This document shows, one piece after another, positions 1-8,004 of a stretch of DNA of 25,819 nt. Under the pieces are notes generated by a model. That model saw only the letters and a list, made by a program, of their open reading frames with translations. It made no database searches and was not told the DNA's origin. The position numbers and the translations under genes are program-made. Positions within the stretch are counted from its first letter, which is position 1, and every line of letters starts with the position of its first letter. Source of the DNA: Verrucomicrobiota bacterium. GTDB taxonomy: Bacteria > Verrucomicrobiota > Verrucomicrobiia > Opitutales > Opitutaceae. The DNA lies in assembly GCA_030832235.1 (NCBI GenBank), contig JAURJO010000245.1, positions 1 to 25,819 of the forward strand. Direction: 5' to 3'.

Positions 1-247
1 CCTGCGCGGGCTACCCGGCGTGGGGGAAAAGATCGCCGACTGCGCGCTGCTCTTCGGCGCGGGGCGGCTCGAGGCGTTTCCCGTGGATGTCTGGATCCTG
101 CGCGCGCTGGCGGGGCGCTACGGACTGGAAGGCTGGAAACCGGAGCAGGTCGCGCGTTTCGGCCGCGCGCACTTCGGCGCCGCGGCGGGACTCGCCCAGC
201 AATTCCTGTTCGCCTGGGAACGCCGCGCGGCGCGAGTTGAGCGTTGA
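1..247 (+). CDS. HhH-GPD DNA glycosylase (8-oxoguanine/3-methyladenine type), C-terminal part
   Basis: Only the last 81 residues or so are in the window; the gene begins upstream and reads from base 2. The visible part opens with a helix-hairpin-helix (LPGVGEKIAD), followed by the Gly/Pro-rich stretch and the aspartate of PVDVW, which is where the OGG1/AlkA superfamily keeps its catalytic Asp. These enzymes excise oxidised or alkylated bases by cleaving the N-glycosidic bond in base-excision repair. The wording around the Asp (eafPvDvWi) is closer to OGG1-type than to MutY/Nth proteins, and no C-terminal iron-sulphur Cys cluster is present. The TGA stop overlaps the TTG start of the next gene by four bases, so the two are probably co-transcribed despite unrelated functions. 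Family assignment is confident. Exact substrate specificity cannot be told from this fragment. Confidence 0.85.
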   Translation, partial: LRGLPGVGEKIADCALLFGAGRLEAFPVDVWILRALAGRYGLEGWKPEQVARFGRAHFGAAAGLAQQFLFAWERRAARVER

Positions 248-972
248 GCGTCGGCGCGGACGCATCGAGCCTGCGGGGCGTGTCCGAGCCCGTTGCCACC
301 TCCGTCCTGCTCCCCCCCGCCTTGTGGGAGGCGCTTGGGCTGACGCTGCGCCTGGCGACAACGACCACGCTCGTGCTGGCTGTGATCGGTCTGCCGCTGG
401 CGCAATGGTTGAACCGCACGCGCTGGCGGCTGGCGCCCGCGATCGAGACCCTCGTCGCGCTGCCGGTGGTGCTGCCTCCGACGGTGATCGGGTTTTACCT
501 CCTGGTGGCGTTCTCGCCGCAACATCCGCCCGGCAGCTGGTGGCGTGAACTCACCGGGGCGCCGCTTTCATTTTCCTTCACCGGCCTCGTGATCGCCTCC
601 GTCATCTACTCGCTGCCGTTCGCGGTGCAGCCGTTCCAGGCGGCGTTGCGCGGCGTGTCCCCGGAGTTGCTCGAGGCGGGCCGTGCGCTCGGCGCCTCGC
701 CGTGGCGCGTTTTTCTGAGGCTCCATGTGCCACTGGCGTGGCGCGGGATCGCGGCCGGCCTCACGCTGGGATTCGCGCACACGCTCGGGGAATTCGGCGT
801 CGTGCTGATGATCGGCGGCTCCGTGCCCGGTGTGACCCGCGTCGCGAGCATCGCGCTTTATGACGAGGTGCAGGCGCTCAATTACCCGCAGGCCCATGCG
901 TTCGCGGCGACCCTGCTGGTGATTTCCTTCGTCCTGCTGCTCGTGGTCACCCTGCTCCAACGCCGCCGATGA
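244..972 (+). CDS. modB: Molybdate ABC transporter permease ModB
   Basis: A 242-residue inner-membrane permease with about five to six hydrophobic helices. The cytoplasmic EAA loop that docks the ATPase is clear (EAGRALGASPWRVF, about residues 141-154), and the ModB-typical LPPTVIGFYLL and HTLGEFGVVLMIGG segments are present. In the family this subunit forms the membrane channel for molybdate, and sometimes tungstate, with binding protein ModA and ATPase ModC. I use the TTG at 244 because it gives a TTGA overlap with the glycosylase stop. An in-frame GTG at 280 is an alternative that would trim a non-hydrophobic N-terminus. The next gene starts inside this stop codon (ATGA). Neither modA nor modC is in the window, so they must lie upstream or elsewhere. 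Annotation is firm as a molybdate/tungstate-type permease; the choice of oxyanion is inferred. Confidence 0.9.
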   Translation: MSVGADASSLRGVSEPVATSVLLPPALWEALGLTLRLATTTTLVLAVIGLPLAQWLNRTRWRLAPAIETLVALPVVLPPTVIGFYLLVAFSPQHPPGSWWRELTGAPLSFSFTGLVIASVIYSLPFAVQPFQAALRGVSPELLEAGRALGASPWRVFLRLHVPLAWRGIAAGLTLGFAHTLGEFGVVLMIGGSVPGVTRVASIALYDEVQALNYPQAHAFAATLLVISFVLLLVVTLLQRRR

Positions 973-2474
973 GATTGTACGTCACGTTTCTTCTTTTTGG
1001 GCTCTTATCGATCACGGCACGCGCGGGAATCACCGCCGAACCCATCCCAAACCCGGCCGGGCCGGGCGCGAGCGGAGGATCGCTCGCGGTTGGACCGGAC
1101 GGAAGGATCTGGCTGACATGGATCGAGCCGGTCACCGGAGGTCACGCCCTGCGGTTCGCCACGCGCGGGCCGTCGGAGCAAGGCTGGAGCGAGGCGCGGA
1201 CGATCGCGCAAGGCGCTGACTGGTTTGTGAACTGGGCCGACTTTCCCGCGCTCACTGCCGGTGAAGACGGTCGCGCCACCGCGATTTGGTTTGTGAACAA
1301 TCCGGCTTCCGCCGCCGCCGGCGCGCACGGCGGACACGGGCATGGTTACCACGCAAGGATCAGCCGCACAACCGACGGAGGCCGCACCTGGAGTTCCCCG
1401 GAGCGGCTGACGCGGGAGAGCGAATCGGTGGAGTTTGTTTCGCTCGCCACCCTGCCGGACGGACGGGTGCTCGCGGCATGGCTGGATGGCCGGGGCAAAC
1501 ACCGGCCGGGCGACGCTCAACGCCTCTACGCGCGAATCCTCGGGGATTCCGCACCGGACATGCTCGTCGATCCGTCCGTCTGCGATTGCTGCCAGACCAC
1601 GTTGACCGCGTTTCCCGATGGCTCGGCCTTGGTCGCTTATCGTGGGCGCACCGCTGAAGAGGTCCGCGACATCCGCGTCGCGCGCTTCGACGGCATGAAA
1701 TGGGAGACTCCGCGACCGCTGGGAACCGACGGCTGGAAGATCAGAGCCTGCCCGGTGAACGGACCGCAGCTGGCGAATATCGGCGGCCAGACGGGAGTGG
1801 TTTGGTTCACCGCGGCGGATAGCGACCCGCGGGTGCTGGCGAGTTTTTCGACCGATGCCGGCGGAAGTTTCGTGGCGCCGCTGCGACTGGATGAAATCAA
1901 GCCGTCCGGACGCGTGGCGACGGCGTTGCTGCGCAACGGCTCGTTACTGGCGACATGGGTTGATGCCGACGGTGCGATCCGGCTCCGCCGTGTGAATCCG
2001 GACTTCGCGGCGGGCGATGCCGTCGTGATCTCAGCCGCAGGAAACGCGCGCGCCCGGGGATTTCCGCGAACCGTGGTTGCGCGTGACTATGCGGGCGGCA
2101 AGACTGCCGCGGAAATGCTGGTGGTTTTCACCGCCGAAACCGCGCCGGCCCTGCGCACGCTGCGCGTGAAGATCCCGGAAGGAGTGTTGCTGCAGGACGA
2201 AAAGAACTGCGAATGCGCACCACCGGCCGAGGACCTGCGCGGCTTCGCCGTGCGCGGTGTCACCGTAGGACCGGGGACGCGGGCCGGTACGGTCAAACTG
2301 CGGCTCAACGCCTTGCCGGGCGTCGTGCGGGAAGGCAGCCACGAGATCGCCGTCGATCCCGCGCTGGTCGCGCTCGCGGCCCAGCCGGACCGCGCGTTCA
2401 TCGGCCGGATCGAACGCGACCATGGCTCCTGGCGCCTGATCGCCTTCAAACCCGTCCCCCAGCCCCGCCCCTAA
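969..2474 (+). CDS. Secreted sialidase-like beta-propeller with Cys/His clusters and possible CusF-like C-terminal domain
   Basis: 501 residues with a signal peptide (hydrophobic core about 4-18, cleavage probably near ARA-G). Repeated propeller blades are visible, including Asp-box motifs TTDGGRTW (134-141) and STDAGGSF (294-301), as in BNR/sialidase-fold proteins. I see no convincing sialidase active-site Arg triad, so a glycosidase activity is not claimed. Unusual for a propeller are several potential metal ligands: a His run at 120-128 (HGGHGHGYH), a CDCC motif at 205-208, Cys261, and CEC at 414-416. Residues 425-495 resemble the small beta-barrel of CusF-type copper-binding domains, but the usual Met/Trp ligands are missing. 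The gene overlaps modB by four bases (ATGA), so it is translationally coupled to a metal-oxyanion permease. Periplasmic or extracellular metal-related function is an inference; the fold assignment is more secure. Confidence 0.7.
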   Translation: MRLYVTFLLFGLLSITARAGITAEPIPNPAGPGASGGSLAVGPDGRIWLTWIEPVTGGHALRFATRGPSEQGWSEARTIAQGADWFVNWADFPALTAGEDGRATAIWFVNNPASAAAGAHGGHGHGYHARISRTTDGGRTWSSPERLTRESESVEFVSLATLPDGRVLAAWLDGRGKHRPGDAQRLYARILGDSAPDMLVDPSVCDCCQTTLTAFPDGSALVAYRGRTAEEVRDIRVARFDGMKWETPRPLGTDGWKIRACPVNGPQLANIGGQTGVVWFTAADSDPRVLASFSTDAGGSFVAPLRLDEIKPSGRVATALLRNGSLLATWVDADGAIRLRRVNPDFAAGDAVVISAAGNARARGFPRTVVARDYAGGKTAAEMLVVFTAETAPALRTLRVKIPEGVLLQDEKNCECAPPAEDLRGFAVRGVTVGPGTRAGTVKLRLNALPGVVREGSHEIAVDPALVALAAQPDRAFIGRIERDHGSWRLIAFKPVPQPRP

Positions 2475-2495
2475 GGGGTCAGGGCGTTCAACGTT
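2475..2495 (+). repeat. Left terminal inverted repeat of the small element
   Basis: Begins GGGGTCAGGGCGTTCAA and is complementary to 2654-2674, with one mismatch in 21 bases. It directly abuts the stop codon at 2472-2474. Confidence 0.75.
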
Positions 2496-2514
2496 AAGAC
2501 CCATCTCGTCGGCG

Positions 2515-2531
2515 ATGGGGTCAGGGCGTTC
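2515..2531 (+). repeat. Internal direct copy of the repeat core
   Basis: The 17 bases ATGGGGTCAGGGCGTTC are an exact reverse complement of 2660-2676, and 15 of them repeat the left end 42 bp upstream. This nested copy suggests either two successive insertions or a duplicated end. Confidence 0.75.
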
Positions 2532-2610
2532 GTTGTTTAATTTGCCCGGGCACTTTCCGATTCGAACACTGCTCGTGAAGCTGGAAACCGTTGAGGAAAG
2601 CCCTCTTGCC

Positions 2611-2630
2611 CAGGCAAAACGCCTGATTTT
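2611..2630 (+). terminator. Weak possible terminator hairpin inside the element
   Basis: A 5-bp stem CAGGC/GCCTG with the loop AAAAC is followed by ATTTT. It could end transcription of the glycosylase-modB-propeller operon. The stem is short and may instead be part of the element's secondary structure. Confidence 0.3.
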
Positions 2631-2653
2631 CGAGAACTTTACACGGCTGCGAA

Positions 2654-2674
2654 AACATTGAACGCCCTGACCCC
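2654..2674 (-). repeat. Right terminal inverted repeat of the small element
   Basis: Reverse complement of the left end (GGGGTCAGGGCGTTCAA on the - strand). The following bases CATGGG partly extend the match to the internal copy. Confidence 0.75.
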
Positions 2675-2732
2675 ATGGGAGGGGGCAAAAACGCTCTTCC
2701 CGCGCCGCGGTAATTCGGCTCACTTTGCCGCG

Positions 2733-3797
2733 ATGCGAATTCTGATCTCCGGCGTTTGTGGCTTCGTGGGCGGTACGCTCGCGCGAGCGCTCGCCGCGGA
2801 GGGACATCAAATTGCCGGGTTCGATAATTTCATCCGGCCCGGGAGCGAGACGAACCGCGAGGAATTGAAGCGGCTGGGAGTGAGGCTGTTTCATGCCGAC
2901 CTACGCGCGGCGAGCGACCTCGAGGCGCTTCCGCCCGCGGAATGGGTGATCGACGCCGCCGCCAACCCCAGCGTGCTCGCAGGCGTGGACGGCCGCACCA
3001 GTTCACGCCAGCTCGTGGAGCACAACCTCGGCGGCACGGTGAACCTGCTGGAGTACTGCAAACAGCATCGCGCCGGCTTCATTCTGCTCAGCACCAGCCG
3101 CGTCTACTCCATACCAACCCTCGCTGAGCTTCCGATGGAAGTGCGCCACCACGCCTTCCACCCTGCCGCCGGCGCGGCGGCGCGGGGCCTCGCCCCCGAG
3201 GGCATCACAGAGGAGTTTCCAACCGGTGCGCCGGTTTCCCTCTACGGGGCCACGAAACTCGCGAGTGAGGTGCTCGCGCTGGAATACGGTGAAACGTTCG
3301 GCCTGCCGGTGTTCGTCAACCGCTGCGGGGTGCTGGCCGGCGCGGGTCAATTCGGCCGCGCCGATCAGGGCATCTTCGCCTACTGGATAAACTCGTGGCT
3401 CCAGCGCCGCACGCTGCGCTACATCGGCTTCGGCGGGCACGGCCACCAGGTGCGCGACTGCCTGCACCCGCGCGATCTCGTCCCTGTGCTCACACGCCAG
3501 TTCGCGGCGCCCAAGCTCGCGGCCGCCGACCGGCTGGCGAACTTTTCAGGCGGCGCCGCCTCGGCGATGTCGCTGCACCAACTCAGCGATTGGTGCGCCG
3601 CGCGGCTTGGAGCCCATGAAGTCGGCGTGGACGCGACACCGCGTCCGTTCGACATCCCTTGGATCGTGCTCGACCACACCAAGGCTTCCCGCCTCTGGAA
3701 CTGGAAACCGGCGACTTCGGTCGATTCCATCCTGACCGAAATCGCCGACCACGCCCGCCTTCATCCGCGCTGGCTGGAGACCTCGGCCCCGCTCTGA
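2733..3797 (+). CDS. NAD-dependent sugar-nucleotide epimerase/dehydratase (CDP-paratose 2-epimerase-like)
   Basis: A 354-residue extended short-chain dehydrogenase. The N-terminal NAD-binding glycine motif is G7-x-x-G10-x-x-G13, an acidic Asp ends the second strand (GFDNF), and the catalytic pair is Tyr171-x-x-x-Lys175 in YGATK. The C-terminal half carries the substrate-domain signatures DQGIFAYWINSW and GHGHQVRDCLHPRDL, whose layout recalls CDP-paratose/CDP-tyvelose 2-epimerases. The likely reaction is epimerisation or dehydration of a nucleotide sugar for surface polysaccharide. I take the ATG at 2733: a longer frame opens at TTG 2658, but that start lies inside the inverted-repeat element and adds 25 residues with no fold counterpart. 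The glycosyltransferase starts nine bases after the stop, consistent with an operon. Family is sure; the sugar substrate is not. Confidence 0.8.
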   Translation: MRILISGVCGFVGGTLARALAAEGHQIAGFDNFIRPGSETNREELKRLGVRLFHADLRAASDLEALPPAEWVIDAAANPSVLAGVDGRTSSRQLVEHNLGGTVNLLEYCKQHRAGFILLSTSRVYSIPTLAELPMEVRHHAFHPAAGAAARGLAPEGITEEFPTGAPVSLYGATKLASEVLALEYGETFGLPVFVNRCGVLAGAGQFGRADQGIFAYWINSWLQRRTLRYIGFGGHGHQVRDCLHPRDLVPVLTRQFAAPKLAAADRLANFSGGAASAMSLHQLSDWCAARLGAHEVGVDATPRPFDIPWIVLDHTKASRLWNWKPATSVDSILTEIADHARLHPRWLETSAPL

Positions 3798-3806
3798 GCC
3801 GAAAAG

Positions 3807-4559
3807 ATGGACGGCAACCCGCTCAACCTCCTCTCCGTCGTCATCCCCGCGCGCGACGAGGAGGAGTCCCTGCCTCCCACCATTACCGGCCTGACCGCAC
3901 ATCTGGAGCGCGAAGGCGTACCCCACGAGATCGTGGTGGTCGACGACGGCAGCCGCGACCGCACGTGGGAGGTACTGCAGGAACTCAAGGCCCGCCACCC
4001 CGCACTCTCCCCGACGCGCAACGCAAGCGGCGCCCATGGTTTCGGCCGCGCCGTCGTGTGGGGGCTCGACCACAGTCGTGGTGACGCCGTGGTGGTCATG
4101 ATGGCGGACGCGTCCGACGCACCCGAGGACGCCGTAACCTACTGGCGACTGCTCAACCAGGGTTACGACTGCGCGTTCGGCAGTCGTTTTGTCGCCGGCG
4201 GCAGCGTCCATGACTACCCGAGGATTAAGCTCCTGGTGAACCGCCTCGCGAACCTGCTCGTGCGGATCGGTTTCAACATCCCGCTCAACGACACCACCAA
4301 CGCCTTCAAGGCCTACCGCCGCACGGTGATCGACGGCTGCCGTCCGTTCCTCGCGCCCCACTTCAATCTCACGGTCGAAATTCCTCTCAAGGCGATCGTC
4401 CGCGGCTACTCCTACGCGATCACCCCGATCTCCTGGCGCAACCGCCGGCACGGCGTGGCGAAGCTGAAAATCAAGGAGATGGGCAGCCGTTATTTCTTCA
4501 TCTGCGCCTACGTCTGGCTGGAGAAGTACTTCAGTCGGGGCGACTACCGGCGGAAATGA
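3807..4559 (+). CDS. Family 2 glycosyltransferase (dolichol-phosphate-mannose-synthase-like)
   Basis: 250 residues, a complete GT-A fold domain with no C-terminal membrane helices. Visible motifs are the N-terminal VVIPARDEEESL strand-loop, VVDDGS (44-49) that grips the nucleotide, the MADASD segment (99-104) in the DxD metal-binding position, and AFGSRFVAGG. This pattern fits the DPM1-like branch of GT2, which usually transfers a hexose from a nucleotide sugar to a polyprenyl phosphate or nascent glycan on the cytoplasmic face. It follows the epimerase by nine bases, so the pair probably makes and transfers a modified sugar for an envelope glycan. Only two genes of such a pathway are present here, and the acceptor cannot be deduced. 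The next gene, a TonB receptor, is separated by 108 bp and may be independently transcribed. Confidence 0.85.
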   Translation: MDGNPLNLLSVVIPARDEEESLPPTITGLTAHLEREGVPHEIVVVDDGSRDRTWEVLQELKARHPALSPTRNASGAHGFGRAVVWGLDHSRGDAVVVMMADASDAPEDAVTYWRLLNQGYDCAFGSRFVAGGSVHDYPRIKLLVNRLANLLVRIGFNIPLNDTTNAFKAYRRTVIDGCRPFLAPHFNLTVEIPLKAIVRGYSYAITPISWRNRRHGVAKLKIKEMGSRYFFICAYVWLEKYFSRGDYRRK

Positions 4560-4667
4560 GTCCGCAGTTTCCGGTGTCCTCCGGGGGCCGGCCCCAGCCC
4601 GAAGTCCCAAATCCGGGCTAGACCCCCAGCGGGCCCCGTGTTCGCTCACCGTGAGTTTCATCACACC

Positions 4668-7600
4668 ATGCACCTGACCTCCCAAAACAAACGTTCCGCT
4701 GGCGCCGCCCTGCTCAGGGCCTGCACCTGGCTGTTCGCCCTGGCCCTCGCGCCGTTCGCCGCCGCGCAAGGCGTCGTTTCCTCCGGTCTGACCGGACTGG
4801 TACGCGACACCAGCGGCAACCCGATCGCCAACGCGACCGTCACCGCGATCCATGCCCCCACGGGCACTTCGTACTCCGCCACCACCTCGGAGTCGGGTCG
4901 CTTCAACTTCCGCGGTCTAATCGTGGGCGGACCCTACACGATCTCGGCCTCGGCCACCGGCCACAAAGGCGTCGAGCGCGCCGACGTGACGACGGCCCTC
5001 GGCCAGGACGTGGACGTCTCCTTCGCCCTCGAAAAGAGCGCGGTGGTGGTCATGGAAAAATTCACTGTGCGGGATGAAGCGCTGGCCCTTGACGCCGGCG
5101 CGACCGGCGCCGCTTCGCTGCTCGACCGCAACCGCCTGCTGCTGCAGCCGACCGCCCAACGCTCCTTCGCCGACCTCGCGCGCACCAACTCACTCGTCAC
5201 CCTGCGCAACGTCTTCGGCGACCGTCAGGAGGGCATGCTCGCCGCCGTCGGCACCAACAACCGTTTCAACTCCGTCATGCTCGACGGCGCGCGCATCAAC
5301 GACCAGTTCGGCCTCAACGCGTCCGGACTGCAGTCGTTCTTCAATCCCCTCTCGATCGAGACCGTGGAGCAGTTCTCCATCTCGGTCTCGCCCTTCGACG
5401 TCCGCCAGAGCGGCTTCACCGGCGCGGCCGTCAACGCGGTCACGCGCAGCGGCACGAACCAGTTCAAGGGCAGCCTTTACGGCTTTTACACCGACCAGAA
5501 GTACGCCGGCCGCGACCTCGTCGGCGCCACCGCGGGCACGCGTCCCTTCGACGAGCGCCGCACCTGGGGCGCCACCCTCGGCGGCCCGATCCTCAAGAAC
5601 CGCATCTTCTTCTTCGCCAACTACGAGAAGTTCCACCGGGAGCAGACGGCACCGACGCCCGGCCTCACGCCGACCGAGTCCGTGCTCACGACGATCAATA
5701 ACGCGATCAACGCCATCAAGACGGCCTCCGGGAAAAGCTTCGACGCCGGCACCTTCGGCGGGGCGGGCGTGATCGTCACCGAGGAGGAAAAGAAGCTCTA
5801 CAAGATCGACTGGAACGTGACCAAGGACCACCGCCTGTCGGTGCGTTACAACGAGACGATCGGCACCCTCCCGCAGTTCGGCCGCTACAGCAGCTTCGGC
5901 TCGTTCGGCAACGCCATCCTCTCGTCCGCGATCCCGGCCACCAGCGCCGGCACCGCGCTCAGTTCCAACTTCTACGCGCAGATCCGCACCGAGAAGGTCT
6001 ACGCCGGCACGCTGAACAGCCAGTGGACGCCCGACTTCAAGACGGAGTTCAAGTACGCCAAGACCTCCTATGAGCAGCTCACCACCAACCCGGTCGTGCT
6101 GCCCGAGGTTCGCATTGCGGGCGTCAGCGGCGTGAACAGCGCCGGTGCCAACGTGACCAACGGCTACCTCGCCTGGGGCATGGAACAGTTCCGCCACGGC
6201 AACATCATCCGCGTGAACACCCAGAGCTACTCCGGCAACGCCGACTACTTCTGGAAGAACTTCACCTTCTCCGGCGGCTTCGACCGCGAGGAGAGCGATT
6301 TCTACAACCTCTTCCGCGCCTCCTCCTACGGCATCTTCGACTACGCCTCCGTGGCGGACTTCGTTGCCGACCGGCCCGCCGCCTTCAGCCGCGCGTTCTA
6401 CGTGCAGGGCACGCCGGCCGCCGACCTGTCGTCGTTCTCCAACAACGGCTTCTTCCTGCAGTCCAAGTGGGAGGTCACCCCGCGCCTCACCCTCACCGGC
6501 GGCGCCCGCACCGACCTCGTCGAGTCGCCGAGCCGCCCGCCGCTGAACCAGGCCCTTGTCACCGCGCTCGGCGTCCGCAACGACGGCAATATCGACGGCG
6601 TGCAGACCGTCTCCCCGCGCCTCGCGTTCAACTGGTCGGTAGACTCCGACCGCACCATGCAGCTCCGCGGCGGCATCGGCCACTTCGTCGGCCGCGCCCC
6701 GTGGGTCTTCATCTCCAACGCCTACGGCAACACCGGTGTGGGTCGCTTCTCGATCACCCAGAGCCCCGTCCTCACCGGCGCCAACGCCACGCCGCCCAGC
6801 CTCACCAGCTACCTGCGCAACACCTTCGATCCCGCCAACCCGATCGGCGTCGCCCCCACGGACGGCGACCCGACCGCCCGCCGCGGCATCGCGCTGCTGC
6901 AGAACGGCCTGAAGCTGCCCTCTGTCTGGCGCGGCAGCCTCGCGGTCGACCGCAAGATTCCCGCCCTGGGCCTCAACCTCACCGCCGAGGCAGTCTTCAC
7001 GCAGAACGACAAGGCGTTCTTCACCGATAACCTGAACATCAAGCCGCTGGTCGTCACCGCCACCAGCGGTCCCGCCGTCGGCCTCGACGGACGCCAGCGC
7101 TTCAACGGCGCGTCCAACAGCGCCGGCGCCGCCAGCACGTTGTTCAACGAAGTCATCCGCGTCCGTAACATCGGCGAGGGCTCGACCTCCTACTACAGCC
7201 TGACGGTTGACCGCCCGATGAAGAACAACTGGTCGTACAACGTCAGCTACACGACCGGCCGCGCGAAGGAGGCCCAGTCCTTCGGCCAAACCGTCGCGCT
7301 CGACGGCTGGACCCGCAACGCGGTCTTCAACCAGAACTCGATCGAGGTCTCCCGCTCCGACTTCGAGATGCGCCACCGCCTGCAGACCACGCTCGCGCGC
7401 CAGTTCGAGTTCAGCAAAGGCTGGAAGACTAAGGTCTCGCTCTACTACGAGGGTCGCTCCGGCAACCCGTATTCGTACACGTACAACAACGACGTGAACG
7501 GCGACGGCGTCACCACCAACGACCTCGTGTATGTTCCCACCGGCGCCAGCGATCCGAAGATCAGCCTCGCCGGCATGAACGCCGCCCAGCAGGCCGCCTA

Positions 7601-7976
7601 TTTTGACTTCCTCGCGACCAGCGGCCTGAACAAGTACGCCGGCGGCTTCGCCCCCCGCAACGCGTTCATCCAGCCGTGGATCAACCAGCTCGACCTCCGC
7701 ATCACCCAGCGCATCCCCGTCTACAGTCCGGTCGAGCTCGAGGTGTTCATGGACTTCATCAACTTCGGATACTGGTTCAGCCGCCAGTACTTCGGCGACG
7801 TGAAGCTCCTCACTAACACGAACAACGCCGTGTACTACCGCCGCATCATGGGCAACGCGACGTACAACGCCGCCGGCCAGCTCGTCCCGACCTGGGCCGC
7901 CGCCCCCGCCGGAGTCGTGATCGACAACGGCGCCAGCCGCTGGCGCGTGCAGTTCGGCGCCACGCTGCGGTTCTGA
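4668..7976 (+). CDS. TonB-dependent outer-membrane receptor, Oar-like, with carboxypeptidase-regulatory N-terminal domain
   Basis: 1102 residues counted from ATG 4668. An in-frame GTG at 4638 would add ten residues before the signal peptide and is rejected. A Lys/Arg n-region and hydrophobic core end in AAAQ near residue 34. Residues about 36-120 form a CarboxypepD_reg-like domain (GLTGLVRDTSGNPIANATV). A plug domain follows at about 140-260, containing FGDRQEGM, DGARIND and AVNAVTRSGTNQFKG. The rest is a 22-strand-type barrel ending in a terminal Phe (FGATLRF), the usual outer-membrane insertion signal. A DVNGDG loop at 942-947 looks like a calcium-binding loop. Such receptors import large substrates energised by TonB-ExbBD; Oar relatives handle peptides or export-related cargo. 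No SusD-like partner, TonB or specific enzyme sits beside it, so the ligand is unknown. A strong terminator follows. Confidence 0.9.
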   Translation: MHLTSQNKRSAGAALLRACTWLFALALAPFAAAQGVVSSGLTGLVRDTSGNPIANATVTAIHAPTGTSYSATTSESGRFNFRGLIVGGPYTISASATGHKGVERADVTTALGQDVDVSFALEKSAVVVMEKFTVRDEALALDAGATGAASLLDRNRLLLQPTAQRSFADLARTNSLVTLRNVFGDRQEGMLAAVGTNNRFNSVMLDGARINDQFGLNASGLQSFFNPLSIETVEQFSISVSPFDVRQSGFTGAAVNAVTRSGTNQFKGSLYGFYTDQKYAGRDLVGATAGTRPFDERRTWGATLGGPILKNRIFFFANYEKFHREQTAPTPGLTPTESVLTTINNAINAIKTASGKSFDAGTFGGAGVIVTEEEKKLYKIDWNVTKDHRLSVRYNETIGTLPQFGRYSSFGSFGNAILSSAIPATSAGTALSSNFYAQIRTEKVYAGTLNSQWTPDFKTEFKYAKTSYEQLTTNPVVLPEVRIAGVSGVNSAGANVTNGYLAWGMEQFRHGNIIRVNTQSYSGNADYFWKNFTFSGGFDREESDFYNLFRASSYGIFDYASVADFVADRPAAFSRAFYVQGTPAADLSSFSNNGFFLQSKWEVTPRLTLTGGARTDLVESPSRPPLNQALVTALGVRNDGNIDGVQTVSPRLAFNWSVDSDRTMQLRGGIGHFVGRAPWVFISNAYGNTGVGRFSITQSPVLTGANATPPSLTSYLRNTFDPANPIGVAPTDGDPTARRGIALLQNGLKLPSVWRGSLAVDRKIPALGLNLTAEAVFTQNDKAFFTDNLNIKPLVVTATSGPAVGLDGRQRFNGASNSAGAASTLFNEVIRVRNIGEGSTSYYSLTVDRPMKNNWSYNVSYTTGRAKEAQSFGQTVALDGWTRNAVFNQNSIEVSRSDFEMRHRLQTTLARQFEFSKGWKTKVSLYYEGRSGNPYSYTYNNDVNGDGVTTNDLVYVPTGASDPKISLAGMNAAQQAAYFDFLATSGLNKYAGGFAPRNAFIQPWINQLDLRITQRIPVYSPVELEVFMDFINFGYWFSRQYFGDVKLLTNTNNAVYYRRIMGNATYNAAGQLVPTWAAAPAGVVIDNGASRWRVQFGATLRF

Positions 7977-8004
7977 GCGCGGGCCGCGATCGACTTCACT
8001 TCAA

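Larger units (their letters stand above)
2475..2674. mobile_element. Small non-autonomous inverted-repeat element (MITE/RAYT-associated type)
   Basis: About 200 bp bounded by 21-bp inverted repeats that match at 20 of 21 positions (2475-2495 and 2654-2674). The outer ends read GGGGTCAGGGCGTTC. A third copy of the same core lies inside at 2515-2531 in direct orientation to the left end. The interior has no credible reading frame, is less GC-rich than its surroundings, and contains an 8-bp palindrome (2544-2551) and a small hairpin (2611-2625). The left end starts immediately after the TAA stop of the propeller gene. GGGGTCAGG-type ends are familiar from sequences mobilised by Y1/RAYT transposases; that link comes from memory of the family and was not searched here. 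No transposase is present, so any mobility would depend on an enzyme encoded elsewhere. Confidence 0.6.

Noticed and set aside
2658..2732. TTG start extending the epimerase by 25 residues
   Set aside because: The start lies inside the right inverted repeat and the added residues precede a complete NAD-binding N-terminus at the ATG.
3546..4853. Long - strand open frame across the epimerase, glycosyltransferase and receptor start
   Set aside because: It spans three genes with recognised domains and has no signature of its own.
5190..7376. Long open frame on the - strand opposite the TonB receptor
   Set aside because: Its Val/Gly/Asp/Arg-rich translation has no fold-like pattern and mirrors the codon bias of the receptor gene, which has clear family motifs.
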